This document shows positions 1 to 6,640 of a stretch of 34,524 nucleotides of DNA, piece by piece (position 1 is the first letter of the stretch; each line of letters begins with the position of its first letter). Under the pieces are notes generated by a model. The model did no database searches. It saw only the letters and a program-made list of their open reading frames with translations, and was not told the origin of the DNA. Position numbers and translations under genes: made by a program. The stretch is from an uncultured Oscillospiraceae bacterium. Lineage in GTDB: Bacteria > Bacillota > Clostridia > Oscillospirales > Oscillospiraceae. Location of the stretch: positions 1-34,524 of the forward strand of contig CAKTRJ010000024.1 in assembly GCA_934597345.1 (NCBI GenBank). Direction: 5' to 3'.

Positions 1-73
1 CCCGTTGGTCAAGTGGTTAAGACAGAGGCCTCTCACGCCTTTAACATCGGTTCGAATCCGGTACGGGTCACCA
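1..73 (+). tRNA. tRNA-Glu (CUC), 5' end cut by the window
   Basis: The sequence folds as a tRNA. The T-loop is TTCGAAT, the anticodon stem GAGGC/GCCTT encloses the loop CTCTCAC, and the 3' end is ACGGGTC-A-CCA. Positions 34-36 read CTC, so the tRNA should decode GAG (Glu). The acceptor 3' strand predicts a 5' strand of GGCCCGT, and the window begins at its third base, so two bases are missing. CCA is genome-encoded. Confidence 0.93.
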
Positions 74-79
74 AAAAAA

Positions 80-110
80 CGCCAAATGCGAAGGCATTTG
101 GCGTTTTTCT
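80..110 (+). terminator. Rho-independent terminator after tRNA-Glu
   Basis: A perfect 10-bp stem (CGCCAAATGC, loop GAAG, GCATTTGGCG) is followed by TTTTTCTTT, six bases after the tRNA CCA. It also lies at the end of the convergent LysR gene. Confidence 0.9.
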
Positions 111-992
111 TTATGCGGTCGTTTTCTTCGTCAGCATTCTGACGGCATATTTCAGGAACATCTTCACTGCCGGGGACACATCTGCCTTGGAATTCATGGC
201 TACGCCCAGCGTGCAGTACGAGGGGGGATCCAGGGGCAGCTTGACAACATCACAAATGCGCTTTTCCGTGATCAGCTCATTCATCACGCTCATGCCCAGC
301 CCCTGCTCCACCATGGACATCACGGAGAAGCTCTCCAGCGTGGTAAACTGCACATTGGGCACGATGTCATTCTGATCAAACAGCGCCGTTACATCATCGT
401 CACAGCCCAGCGCCGGCATGATGAAGCGGTCATATTTGCAGTTCTCCAGCGGATAGACCTCCGCCTCGGCCAGCGGATGATTTTTCGGCAGCAGCGCCAG
501 CATGGGATCCTCCGCCAGGGGGATAAAATCATAAGGCATCCCCTCCTGATAGCTGAGGAAGCCGATATCCGCCGCACGGTCGTCCAGCCATTTGGACACC
601 TCCTGCCAGATGCCCTCCATCAGCTTGATGCGGATCTGGGGATAGTCCTGCTGGAAGGCCCGGATCACCGCAGGCAGCCAGTGGGTGGCGATGCTGGAAT
701 AGGACGCGATGGTAACGCTGCCGATCAGCAAGCCGTTCATCTCCGCGGCCAATTCAAAAATACGATCCTCCTGCCGCAGGAACTCCCGCACTGTGGGCAG
801 CAGCAGCTCGCCGTTCTCCGTCAGCGTCACACCCTTGGTATTCCGGCGGAATACCGGAAAGCCCAGCTCCTTTTCCAGCGCCGTCACCAGCTGGTTCACG
901 CCGGAGGGCGTATAGCTCAGCGCCTCCGCCGCCTTGGAAAAGCTGCCTGTTTCCGCTGCCGCCAGAAAGGCTCTGCACCGTGCTGTTTCCAT
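111..992 (-). CDS. LysR-family transcriptional regulator
   Basis: A 293-residue LysR-type regulator. Residues 1-60 form the winged helix-turn-helix (FLAAAETGSFSKAAEALSYT followed by a GVNQLVTALEKELG recognition region). The remainder is a two-lobed LysR substrate-binding domain containing LPKNHPLAE and the usual C-terminal VEQGLGMSVM motif. An in-frame ATG lies 14 codons upstream, but the ATG at 992 is chosen because TAAGGAGG precedes it at good spacing and it begins directly at the HTH domain. The ligand cannot be deduced. The gene is divergent from the small membrane protein at 1128, the classical arrangement for a LysR regulator and its target, so it may control that gene and perhaps its paralogue at 3624. 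Confidence 0.92.
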   Translation of the reverse strand: METARCRAFLAAAETGSFSKAAEALSYTPSGVNQLVTALEKELGFPVFRRNTKGVTLTENGELLLPTVREFLRQEDRIFELAAEMNGLLIGSVTIASYSSIATHWLPAVIRAFQQDYPQIRIKLMEGIWQEVSKWLDDRAADIGFLSYQEGMPYDFIPLAEDPMLALLPKNHPLAEAEVYPLENCKYDRFIMPALGCDDDVTALFDQNDIVPNVQFTTLESFSVMSMVEQGLGMSVMNELITEKRICDVVKLPLDPPSYCTLGVAMNSKADVSPAVKMFLKYAVRMLTKKTTA

Positions 993-1045
993 ATTTTTCC
1001 TCCTTACACTGTCAGTTTCTCTTACATCTGTCATAATATTCTGTG

Positions 1046-1078
1046 GCTTTACTTTTCTTGTTAAATATTCTACTATAT
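1046..1078 (+). promoter_or_regulatory. Promoter block shared with the gene at 3624 (copy 1)
   Basis: A 33-bp block contains -35 TTTACT (1048-1053), a 17-bp spacer and -10 TACTAT (1071-1076). It matches the block at 3539-3571 at 32 of 33 positions, including the spacer. It lies in the interval between the lysR gene and the small membrane gene. Spacer conservation suggests either duplication or a bound regulator. Confidence 0.6.
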
Positions 1079-1127
1079 CATTACAGAAAGCACAAGCCCC
1101 AAATTATGTTTTAAGGAGGAATCTGCC

Positions 1128-1364
1128 ATGAAAAACATCCGTGCTTACCTGACAACTGCCGTGGTTTCCCTCATGCTGGCGGCAGTATCCGCCTTTTCGC
1201 TGAGCGGCGCCGCTCATTCTGCTGCCGTCTGCATCCCGCTGCTGTTCGGACTGGTCTTTTCCTGGAGCGCCGTCAAGGCCGCGCTGGCCGCCATGGACAG
1301 CGACATCCGCCGCAAACCGGCCGCAGTCCCCTGTTGCGTCTGTTTCCAGCTGAAGCTGGCCTGA
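1128..1364 (+). CDS. Small two-helix membrane protein, paralogue of the gene at 3624
   Basis: A 78-residue protein starting at ATG after a strong AAGGAGGA ribosome site. It has two hydrophobic segments (about residues 9-29 and 34-52) and a short, cysteine-containing polar tail. It is clearly related to the product at 3624-3857: both begin MKNI, share VSLML in the first helix and PLLFG.VF.WS..KA in the second. The shared promoter block and equal leader length show that the whole unit was duplicated. No known family was recognised, so the function is unknown. It is single-cistron, closed by the terminator at 1374, and divergent from lysR. Confidence 0.8.
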   Translation: MKNIRAYLTTAVVSLMLAAVSAFSLSGAAHSAAVCIPLLFGLVFSWSAVKAALAAMDSDIRRKPAAVPCCVCFQLKLA

Positions 1365-1373
1365 TACCATAAT

Positions 1374-1410
1374 AAAAATATCCGCATGCCTCGGCATGCG
1401 GATATTTTTT
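1374..1410. terminator. Bidirectional terminator
   Basis: AAAAATATCCGCATGC pairs with GCATGCGGATATTTTT around a short CCTCGG loop. There are A-runs on the left and T-runs on the right, so it can end both the small membrane gene (+) and the convergent aldo/keto reductase operon (-). Confidence 0.9.
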
Positions 1411-1415
1411 GCGGT

Positions 1416-2531
1416 TCAGTTCTCTTTTTTCTCGAATTCCTCCGCCACGTCCATCAGCAGCTGACGGATGGGCAGATGCTGGGGACATGCCTTTTCGCAC
1501 CGGCCGCATTTCACGCAGTCGGAGGCCTTATGGCCGGGACGGGCATGAACCTCGTCATAATAGTAATCGGCGTTCCAGTCGTGATAGAGCTGCTTGGTAT
1601 TCATGACGGCAAACAGATCGGGGATGGCGATATGCATGGGACAGCCGTCCACACAGTACCGGCAGGCGGTACAGGGGATCAGGTTCTTCCCCTTGAAGAT
1701 CTCCTGCACTCTCTTCACGGCGGCAAGCTCCCGCTCATCCAGTGGCCTGAACGCCTGCATAAAGCTGATGTTGTCCTGCATCTGCTCCATATTGCTCATG
1801 CCGGACAGCACCATGGCGATCCCCGGAAAGCTGGCGGCAAAGCGGATGGCGTAGCTGGCAGGGCTTCCCCCGTGCAGCTGGTCCAGCACGGTCTTGGCCT
1901 CCTCCGGCAGCTTCACCAGATTGCCGCCCTTCACCGGCTCCATGACGATTACCGGCTTGCCGAATTTCCGGCACACCTCATAGCACTTCCGGCTCTGCAC
2001 CGCGGGATCGTCAAAGTCCAGATAGTTCAGCTGGATCTGCACCACCTCGATCTGGGGATACTCCGTCAGGATCTGCTCCAGCACCTCCGCCCGGTCGTGG
2101 AAGGAAATGCCCACATGGCGCACCTTCCCCTCCTCCTTCAGGGAAAAGGCCGTCTCATAGGCGCGGCAGTTCTTGAAATGCTTGAAGATCTCCGCGCTCT
2201 GGGCGTGCATCAGATAGAAATCGAAGTATTCCACGCCGCAGGCGGCCAGCTGGCTCTCAAACAGAGGGCGGATGTCCTCCTCCTTCTTGAAATAGAAGTT
2301 GGTCAGCTTATTGGTCAGAATGTACCGGTCGCGGGGATAGCGGCTGGTCAGGCACTCCTTCAGCGCCAGCTCGCTCTTTCCCTCCAGATAGCCGTGAGCG
2401 GTGTCGAAATAATTGAAGCCCGCTTCCAGGAAGGTATCCACCATGCGGCAGGTCTCAGGGATGTCCACTTCCTTCTCCCGCATGGGCAGGCGCATGAAGC
2501 CGAAGCCGAAATTTCTCTTGACTTCCTCCAT
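1416..2531 (-). CDS. Aldo/keto reductase with C-terminal 2[4Fe-4S] ferredoxin domain
   Basis: A 371-residue protein. Residues 1-270 are an aldo/keto reductase TIM barrel with the catalytic tetrad visible as D43, Y48, K75 and H109 (FDTAHGY, TNK, YLMH). The C-terminal part carries two 4Fe-4S motifs, CTACRYCVDGCP (C287, C290, C293, C297) and CVKCGRCEKACP (C339, C342, C345, C349). This domain order defines the ferredoxin-containing AKR group common in anaerobes; the substrate is unknown. The start at 2531 has AAGGAG upstream. The gene lies 27 bp downstream of the phzF-like gene and is probably cotranscribed with it, ending at the 1374 terminator. Confidence 0.93.
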   Translation of the reverse strand: MEEVKRNFGFGFMRLPMREKEVDIPETCRMVDTFLEAGFNYFDTAHGYLEGKSELALKECLTSRYPRDRYILTNKLTNFYFKKEEDIRPLFESQLAACGVEYFDFYLMHAQSAEIFKHFKNCRAYETAFSLKEEGKVRHVGISFHDRAEVLEQILTEYPQIEVVQIQLNYLDFDDPAVQSRKCYEVCRKFGKPVIVMEPVKGGNLVKLPEEAKTVLDQLHGGSPASYAIRFAASFPGIAMVLSGMSNMEQMQDNISFMQAFRPLDERELAAVKRVQEIFKGKNLIPCTACRYCVDGCPMHIAIPDLFAVMNTKQLYHDWNADYYYDEVHARPGHKASDCVKCGRCEKACPQHLPIRQLLMDVAEEFEKKEN

Positions 2532-2558
2532 TGGGATCGCTCCTTTCCTTGCTGAAAG

Positions 2559-3338
2559 TCAGTCGATGTTGATATCCGCCACGGAGTATACGGCGGCCTT
2601 GCCGCTCATTTTGATCCGCCCGCCCACCTGGGTGCAGTACAGCGTGCCGCCGCGGCGGCTGGCCTGATAGGCCACCAGACTGTCCTTGCCCAGTGCCTGC
2701 ACCCAATAGGGCGCGATGTGGCAGTGTCCGGAGCCGCAGACGGGGTCCTCCGGCACATTGCACTTGGGCGCGAAGCTGCGGGACACGCAGTCCACCTCCT
2801 TGCCCGGTGCGGTGGCGTGAAGCAGCAGGCCGTCCAGCGCCCGTACCTTCTCCTGATCCACCGTCATATTGCGGACGACGGCCTCGTCGTCAAACACGCA
2901 CAGCAGATCGCGGCCCATGTAGGCAGCCTTGGGCATGGCGCCGTTCATGGCGTCCGCCATGGCCCGGGTCACCGGCACACTTTTCAGCTCATAGGCGGGA
3001 AAATCCATCTCGTACAGGTCTCCACGGCGTACCACCGTCAGATTCCCGGACAGGGTGCTGAAGGTGACCTCGGTCAACGAGGTATCCACGAAGCTCATGA
3101 TGGCGCAGGCCGTTCCCAGCGTGGCATGGCCGCACAGGTCGATCTCGCCGCCGGGCGTGAACCACCGCAGGTGATACTTCTCTCCCTCCTTCACGGCAAA
3201 GGCCGTCTCGGAGAGGTTGTTCTCAATGGTAATGGCCATCATCTTCTCCTCGTCCAGCCATTTGTCCATCACACAAACAGCGGCAGGGTTGCCTGCAAAC
3301 ACATGGTCGGTAAAGGCATCGATCACATACTGTCTCAT
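2559..3338 (-). CDS. PhzF-family isomerase/epimerase-like protein
   Basis: A 259-residue member of the PhzF family (diaminopimelate epimerase-like fold). Visible hallmarks are the N-terminal MRQYVIDAFT..VFAGNPAAV, the conserved acidic residue E44 in NNLSETAFA (equivalent to the catalytic Glu45 of PhzF), GGEIDLCGHATLGTA, and DPVCGSGHCHIAPYW near the C terminus. The chosen ATG at 3338 follows TAAGGAGG, whereas longer in-frame versions have an unlikely basic N terminus. No phenazine genes are nearby, so the substrate is unknown. It is the first gene of a two-gene unit with the Fe-S aldo/keto reductase. Confidence 0.92.
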   Translation of the reverse strand: MRQYVIDAFTDHVFAGNPAAVCVMDKWLDEEKMMAITIENNLSETAFAVKEGEKYHLRWFTPGGEIDLCGHATLGTACAIMSFVDTSLTEVTFSTLSGNLTVVRRGDLYEMDFPAYELKSVPVTRAMADAMNGAMPKAAYMGRDLLCVFDDEAVVRNMTVDQEKVRALDGLLLHATAPGKEVDCVSRSFAPKCNVPEDPVCGSGHCHIAPYWVQALGKDSLVAYQASRRGGTLYCTQVGGRIKMSGKAAVYSVADINID

Positions 3339-3485
3339 CGTGGTTTCCTCCTTATATGTAAAGTGATTTCGTCCGGGAAAGAAGCGCAGACGGCGATATG
3401 ACTCATGACGCCGCCGTCTCATACGCTGTACATGTTTTGATGATATCACACTTTTTTCATTCCTTCAACCCGGTTTTTGCCGGTC

Positions 3486-3528
3486 GATATGCGCAATCGT
3501 GCTGAAAGCATTACTGATATGCGCTATC
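3486..3528. promoter_or_regulatory. Pair of 13-bp palindromes, possible operator
   Basis: GATATGCGCAATC (3486-3498) and GATATGCGCTATC (3516-3528) are imperfect palindromes of the form GAT-N7-ATC, 30 bp apart and so on the same helix face. The second ends 12 bp before the -35 of the gene at 3624. They are compatible with a dimeric regulator such as a LysR-type protein, which is inference. Neither occurs upstream of the copy-1 promoter. Confidence 0.45.
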
Positions 3529-3538
3529 ACATTCCATA

Positions 3539-3571
3539 GCTTTACTTTTCTTGTTAATTATTCTACTATAT
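3539..3571 (+). promoter_or_regulatory. Promoter block shared with the gene at 1128 (copy 2)
   Basis: The -35 TTTACT (3541-3546), 17-bp spacer and -10 TACTAT (3564-3569) match the block at 1046-1078 at 32 of 33 positions. It drives the small membrane gene at 3624, leaving a leader of about 50 nt that ends in AAGGAGG. Confidence 0.6.
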
Positions 3572-3623
3572 AGTCACAAAAGAAAGAAACCCCTAAAAAT
3601 ACTTTTTCAAGGAGGACACTACC

Positions 3624-3857
3624 ATGAAAAACATCAACACTTACATTATGATCTCCATCGTTTCCCTCATGCTGGTGGTGGCGACCGCCTTTCTGATGAC
3701 CGCTGCTGACGCCCCCATCCGTGAAGCCGGTGGCTATCTGCCCCTGCTGTTCGGCGCCGTGTTCACCTGGAGCACCGCAAAGGCCAATCTGATGGAGCGC
3801 GCACGCGAAGAGCGCAGCAACGCCCGCGTGTTCACTCCCAGCCACGCCGCCGCATAA
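3624..3857 (+). CDS. Small two-helix membrane protein, paralogue of the gene at 1128
   Basis: A 77-residue protein starting MKNINTYIM after CAAGGAGG. It has two hydrophobic segments (about residues 7-28 and 37-54) followed by a charged tail rich in Arg and Glu (ERAREERSNARV). It is the second copy of the unit at 1128. The helices and promoter are conserved, while the tails differ completely: hydrophobic/Cys in the first, charged here. This suggests a shared membrane function with diverged soluble ends. The family was not recognised. It is flanked by the palindrome pair upstream and a very strong terminator downstream, so it is a single cistron. Confidence 0.8.
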   Translation: MKNINTYIMISIVSLMLVVATAFLMTAADAPIREAGGYLPLLFGAVFTWSTAKANLMERAREERSNARVFTPSHAAA

Positions 3858-3889
3858 ACAACACCGACAGCTTGTTTTCTCTCTTACTT

Positions 3890-3933
3890 CAAATAGAAAC
3901 GGCATGCGAAAGCATGCCGTTTCTATTTGTTTG
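3890..3933 (+). terminator. Strong terminator hairpin
   Basis: A perfect 18-bp stem (3890-3907 with 3912-3929) is closed by a GAAA tetraloop, followed by TTTGTT. It ends the small membrane gene and separates it from hcp. Confidence 0.85.
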
Positions 3934-3992
3934 TTGATATTCCTTTCCAAAATGGCACATACTACCTGCAACGATCACAGGAGGTATGTACC

Positions 3993-5570
3993 ATGTCAGA
4001 AATGTTTTGTTTTCAATGCCAGCAGACCGCCGGCGGCAGCGGCTGCGTCAAGACCGGCGTATGCGGCAAGCAGCCGGAGACCGCCCACTTACAGGACAAG
4101 CTGGTGTGCCGTCTGATCCGTCTGGCGGAGGTCTGCCGCCAGCGGGAGGAATATCCGCCGGAGGTCACGCGGCTGCTGGCGGACGGACTGTTCACCACGC
4201 TGACCAACGTGAACTTCGACAATGCCGCCATCCATGCCTTTACCGGCCGGGTCAATGAGGCGCTGCGGCGGCAGGGCGGTTCCACCGCCGACGAGGACAG
4301 CACATGGCTCTGGAAGGGAGAAACGGACACCGTCTCCCTGCGCGCCACGCTGCTGTTCGGTCTGAAGGGCATGGGAGCCTACGCCCACCACGCCATGAAT
4401 CTGGGCTACCGCGACGAAGAGGTGGAAAAGTGGTTCTATAAGGGGCTTGCCGCGCTGGCACAGGAGCACAGCGTAGAGGAATGGCTGGCCCTCATTATGG
4501 AGTTCGGCCAGATCAACTTCCGGTGCATGGCGCTGCTGGACCGGGCCAACACGGAGACCTTTGGCGATCCGGTGCCCACCCGCGTCAACATCGACGTGAA
4601 GAAGGGCCCCTTTATCGTGGTATCCGGTCACGATCTGGATGACCTGCACCAGCTGTTGGAGCAGACCGCCGGACGGGGCGTCAACGTTTACACCCACTGT
4701 GAGATGCTACCTGCCCACGGCTATCCCGGCTTGAAGAAGTACCCCCATCTGGCGGGCAACTTCGGCACGGCGTGGCAGAACCAGCAGAAGGAATTCGCCA
4801 ACATCCCCGCGCCGGTGCTGTTCACCACCAACTGTCTGATGCCGCCCCGCCCCAGCTACGCCGACCGGGTCTATACCACCTCGGTGGTGGGCTATGACGG
4901 ACTGCGGCACATTTCCGCCGACGCGCAGGGCCGCAAGGATTTCTCCCCGCTCATCCGTCAGGCACAGGCGCTGGGCGGCTATCAGACCGACCAGAGCATG
5001 AGCGGCGTCAACGGCGGCCACATGGTGACCACCGGCTTCGCTCACGCCGCCGTGCTGGACAAGGCCCCGCAGATCATCGAGGCCATCAAAAGCGGCGCGG
5101 TGAAGCACATCTTTCTGGTGGGCGGCTGCGACGGCGCACACCCCGGCCGCAACTACTACACGGAGTTCGTCAAGCGCACGCCCATGGACTCGCTGGTGCT
5201 GACGCTGGCCTGCGGCAAGTTCCGGTTCAACGATCTGGATCTGGGCGAGATCGGCGGTATCCCCCGTATTCTGGACGTGGGCCAGTGCAACGACGCATAC
5301 AGTGCCGTCCGCATCGCGCTGGCGCTGGCAGAGGCATTCGGCTGCACCGTCAATGACCTGCCACTGACGCTGGTGCTGTCGTGGTACGAGCAGAAGGCGG
5401 TGTGCATCCTGCTGAGCCTGCTGGCGCTGGGTGTCAAGAACATCTACCTTGGCCCCACCCTGCCCGCGTTCCTGTCCGAGACAGTGGTGAAAACGCTGGT
5501 GGACGCCTATGGGCTCCAGCCCATCACCGCGCCTCAGCAGGATCTGGATGCCATTCTGCACCGGGTCTGA
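3993..5570 (+). CDS. hcp: Hybrid cluster protein (hydroxylamine reductase / NO-detoxifying Hcp)
   Basis: A 525-residue Hcp. The N-terminal cysteines C6, C9, C18 and C24 have the CX2CX8CX5C spacing of the strict-anaerobe class, which binds a [4Fe-4S] cluster. Candidate hybrid-cluster ligands are all present: H213, E237, C281, C379, C407, C432 and E466. The 24-, 28- and 25-residue spacings for H-E and the C-C-C run match the Desulfovibrio protein. Family members reduce hydroxylamine in vitro and act as NO reductases or S-nitrosylases in vivo, in the cytoplasm. The ATG at 3993 follows CACAGGAGG; the open frame begins 22 codons earlier but lacks a ribosome site. No reductase partner (hcr) is adjacent. 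It is a single gene closed by the bidirectional terminator at 5590. Confidence 0.96.
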   Translation: MSEMFCFQCQQTAGGSGCVKTGVCGKQPETAHLQDKLVCRLIRLAEVCRQREEYPPEVTRLLADGLFTTLTNVNFDNAAIHAFTGRVNEALRRQGGSTADEDSTWLWKGETDTVSLRATLLFGLKGMGAYAHHAMNLGYRDEEVEKWFYKGLAALAQEHSVEEWLALIMEFGQINFRCMALLDRANTETFGDPVPTRVNIDVKKGPFIVVSGHDLDDLHQLLEQTAGRGVNVYTHCEMLPAHGYPGLKKYPHLAGNFGTAWQNQQKEFANIPAPVLFTTNCLMPPRPSYADRVYTTSVVGYDGLRHISADAQGRKDFSPLIRQAQALGGYQTDQSMSGVNGGHMVTTGFAHAAVLDKAPQIIEAIKSGAVKHIFLVGGCDGAHPGRNYYTEFVKRTPMDSLVLTLACGKFRFNDLDLGEIGGIPRILDVGQCNDAYSAVRIALALAEAFGCTVNDLPLTLVLSWYEQKAVCILLSLLALGVKNIYLGPTLPAFLSETVVKTLVDAYGLQPITAPQQDLDAILHRV

Positions 5571-5589
5571 GCGATAAAATCTAAGCGAT

Positions 5590-5627
5590 AAAAAAGGACG
5601 GTACTCGGCCGAGTACCGTCCTTTTTT
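5590..5627. terminator. Bidirectional terminator between hcp and hypB
   Basis: A 38-bp perfect palindrome (AAAAAAGGACGGTACTCGG and its complement) has A/T tracts on both sides. It serves hcp (+) and the oxidoreductase-hypAB operon (-). Its last base coincides with the hypB stop codon. Confidence 0.9.
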
Positions 5628-6295
5628 CAGTTTGTCCAGTCCTTCACCTGCTGGCGGAGCCAGCCGCACCAGGCGTCCACACCCTCGCCGGTCTTGGCGG
5701 AGATGGGGAAGATCTTCAGCTTGGGATTGCGCATGTGGGCGTACTCCACCACCTTGTCCATGTCGAAGTCAAAGTAGGGCAGCACGTCGATCTTGTTGAT
5801 GATCAGCGCGTCGCACACCGTGAAGATCAGCGGGTACTTGAGGGGCTTGTCGTGGCCCTCCGGTACCGAGAGGATCATGGCATTCTTTACCGCACCGGTA
5901 TCGAACTCCGCCGGGCAAACCAGATTGCCCACGTTCTCCAGCACCACCAGATCCAGATCGGCGGTGCCGATCTCCTTCAACCCCTGCTCCGTCATGCCCG
6001 CATCCAGATGGCACATGCCGCCGGTGTGGAGCTGGATGGACTTCACACCGGCCGCGGCCATCTTCTCCGCGTCCACGTCCGAGTCGATGTCCGCCTCCAT
6101 GACACCCATGCGCAGCTCATCCTTCAGCATCTCGATGGTACGCAGCAGCGTGGTGGTCTTGCCGCTGCCGGGCGAGGACATCAGGTTCAGCAGGAAGATT
6201 TTATCCCGCTTCAAGTCCTCCCGCAGGCGCGCCGCCTCACGGTCGTTGTTGGCGAACACGCTCTCCTTTACTTCGATGATCTTGTATCGTTCCAT
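5627..6295 (-). CDS. hypB: Nickel-insertion GTPase HypB
   Basis: A 222-residue HypB of the SIMIBI GTPase class. Motifs are the P-loop PGSGKTT (42-48), the nickel/zinc site TGGMCHLDA (C95, H96), ENVGNLVCPAEFD (C127), NKID (167-170) and SAKTGEG (199-205). The N terminus has no His-rich nickel-storage stretch. With HypA, the family delivers Ni2+ to [NiFe]-hydrogenase precursors, and sometimes to other nickel enzymes. The start overlaps the hypA stop in TAATG, so translation is coupled. No hypCDEF or hydrogenase gene is in the window, so the nickel client is unknown. Confidence 0.95.
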   Translation of the reverse strand: MERYKIIEVKESVFANNDREAARLREDLKRDKIFLLNLMSSPGSGKTTTLLRTIEMLKDELRMGVMEADIDSDVDAEKMAAAGVKSIQLHTGGMCHLDAGMTEQGLKEIGTADLDLVVLENVGNLVCPAEFDTGAVKNAMILSVPEGHDKPLKYPLIFTVCDALIINKIDVLPYFDFDMDKVVEYAHMRNPKLKIFPISAKTGEGVDAWCGWLRQQVKDWTN

Positions 6296-6639
6296 TATAT
6301 CGCCTCGATCTCCTTGATGTTGATCTCATCGCCCCGGATCAGCCATGTATCCCCGCTGCCGCAATGGGGGCAGGTACGGCCCTGCGGCACGGTGGCGTAG
6401 TCCTGCCCGCAGCTGCCGCAGTGGGTCACCGCCGGGATGGTCTCGATGCGCAGCTTTGCGTCGGGCATCAGCTCCGTCCGCTTCACCGCCCAGTCCCAGC
6501 AGCTCTCCAGCTCGTGGGGAATGGCGCCGGACACTTCCCCCAGCTCCAGCGTGACGGAGGCCACGTTCTGCAGCCCCTGCTCCTCCCCCACCTGCTCGAT
6601 GGTCTTGATGACGTGAAATACGATCCCCAGCTCGTGCAT
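6295..6639 (-). CDS. hypA: Nickel metallochaperone HypA
   Basis: A 114-residue HypA. It begins MHE, the N-terminal nickel site with H2, and carries the zinc site C74-X2-C77 ... C90-X2-C93 (CGSC, CPHC). The length is normal for the family. It starts one base after the stop of the upstream 931-residue oxidoreductase (TGA-T-ATG) with only a weak ribosome site, so it depends on coupled translation. This very tight linkage ties the Ni chaperones to that oxidoreductase. Confidence 0.95.
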   Translation of the reverse strand: MHELGIVFHVIKTIEQVGEEQGLQNVASVTLELGEVSGAIPHELESCWDWAVKRTELMPDAKLRIETIPAVTHCGSCGQDYATVPQGRTCPHCGSGDTWLIRGDEINIKEIEAI

Positions 6640-6640
6640 A

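Noticed and set aside
1386..2555. A 389-residue plus-strand open frame opposite the aldo/keto reductase
   Set aside because: Shadow of a gene with an intact catalytic tetrad and two 4Fe-4S motifs; it begins inside a terminator stem.
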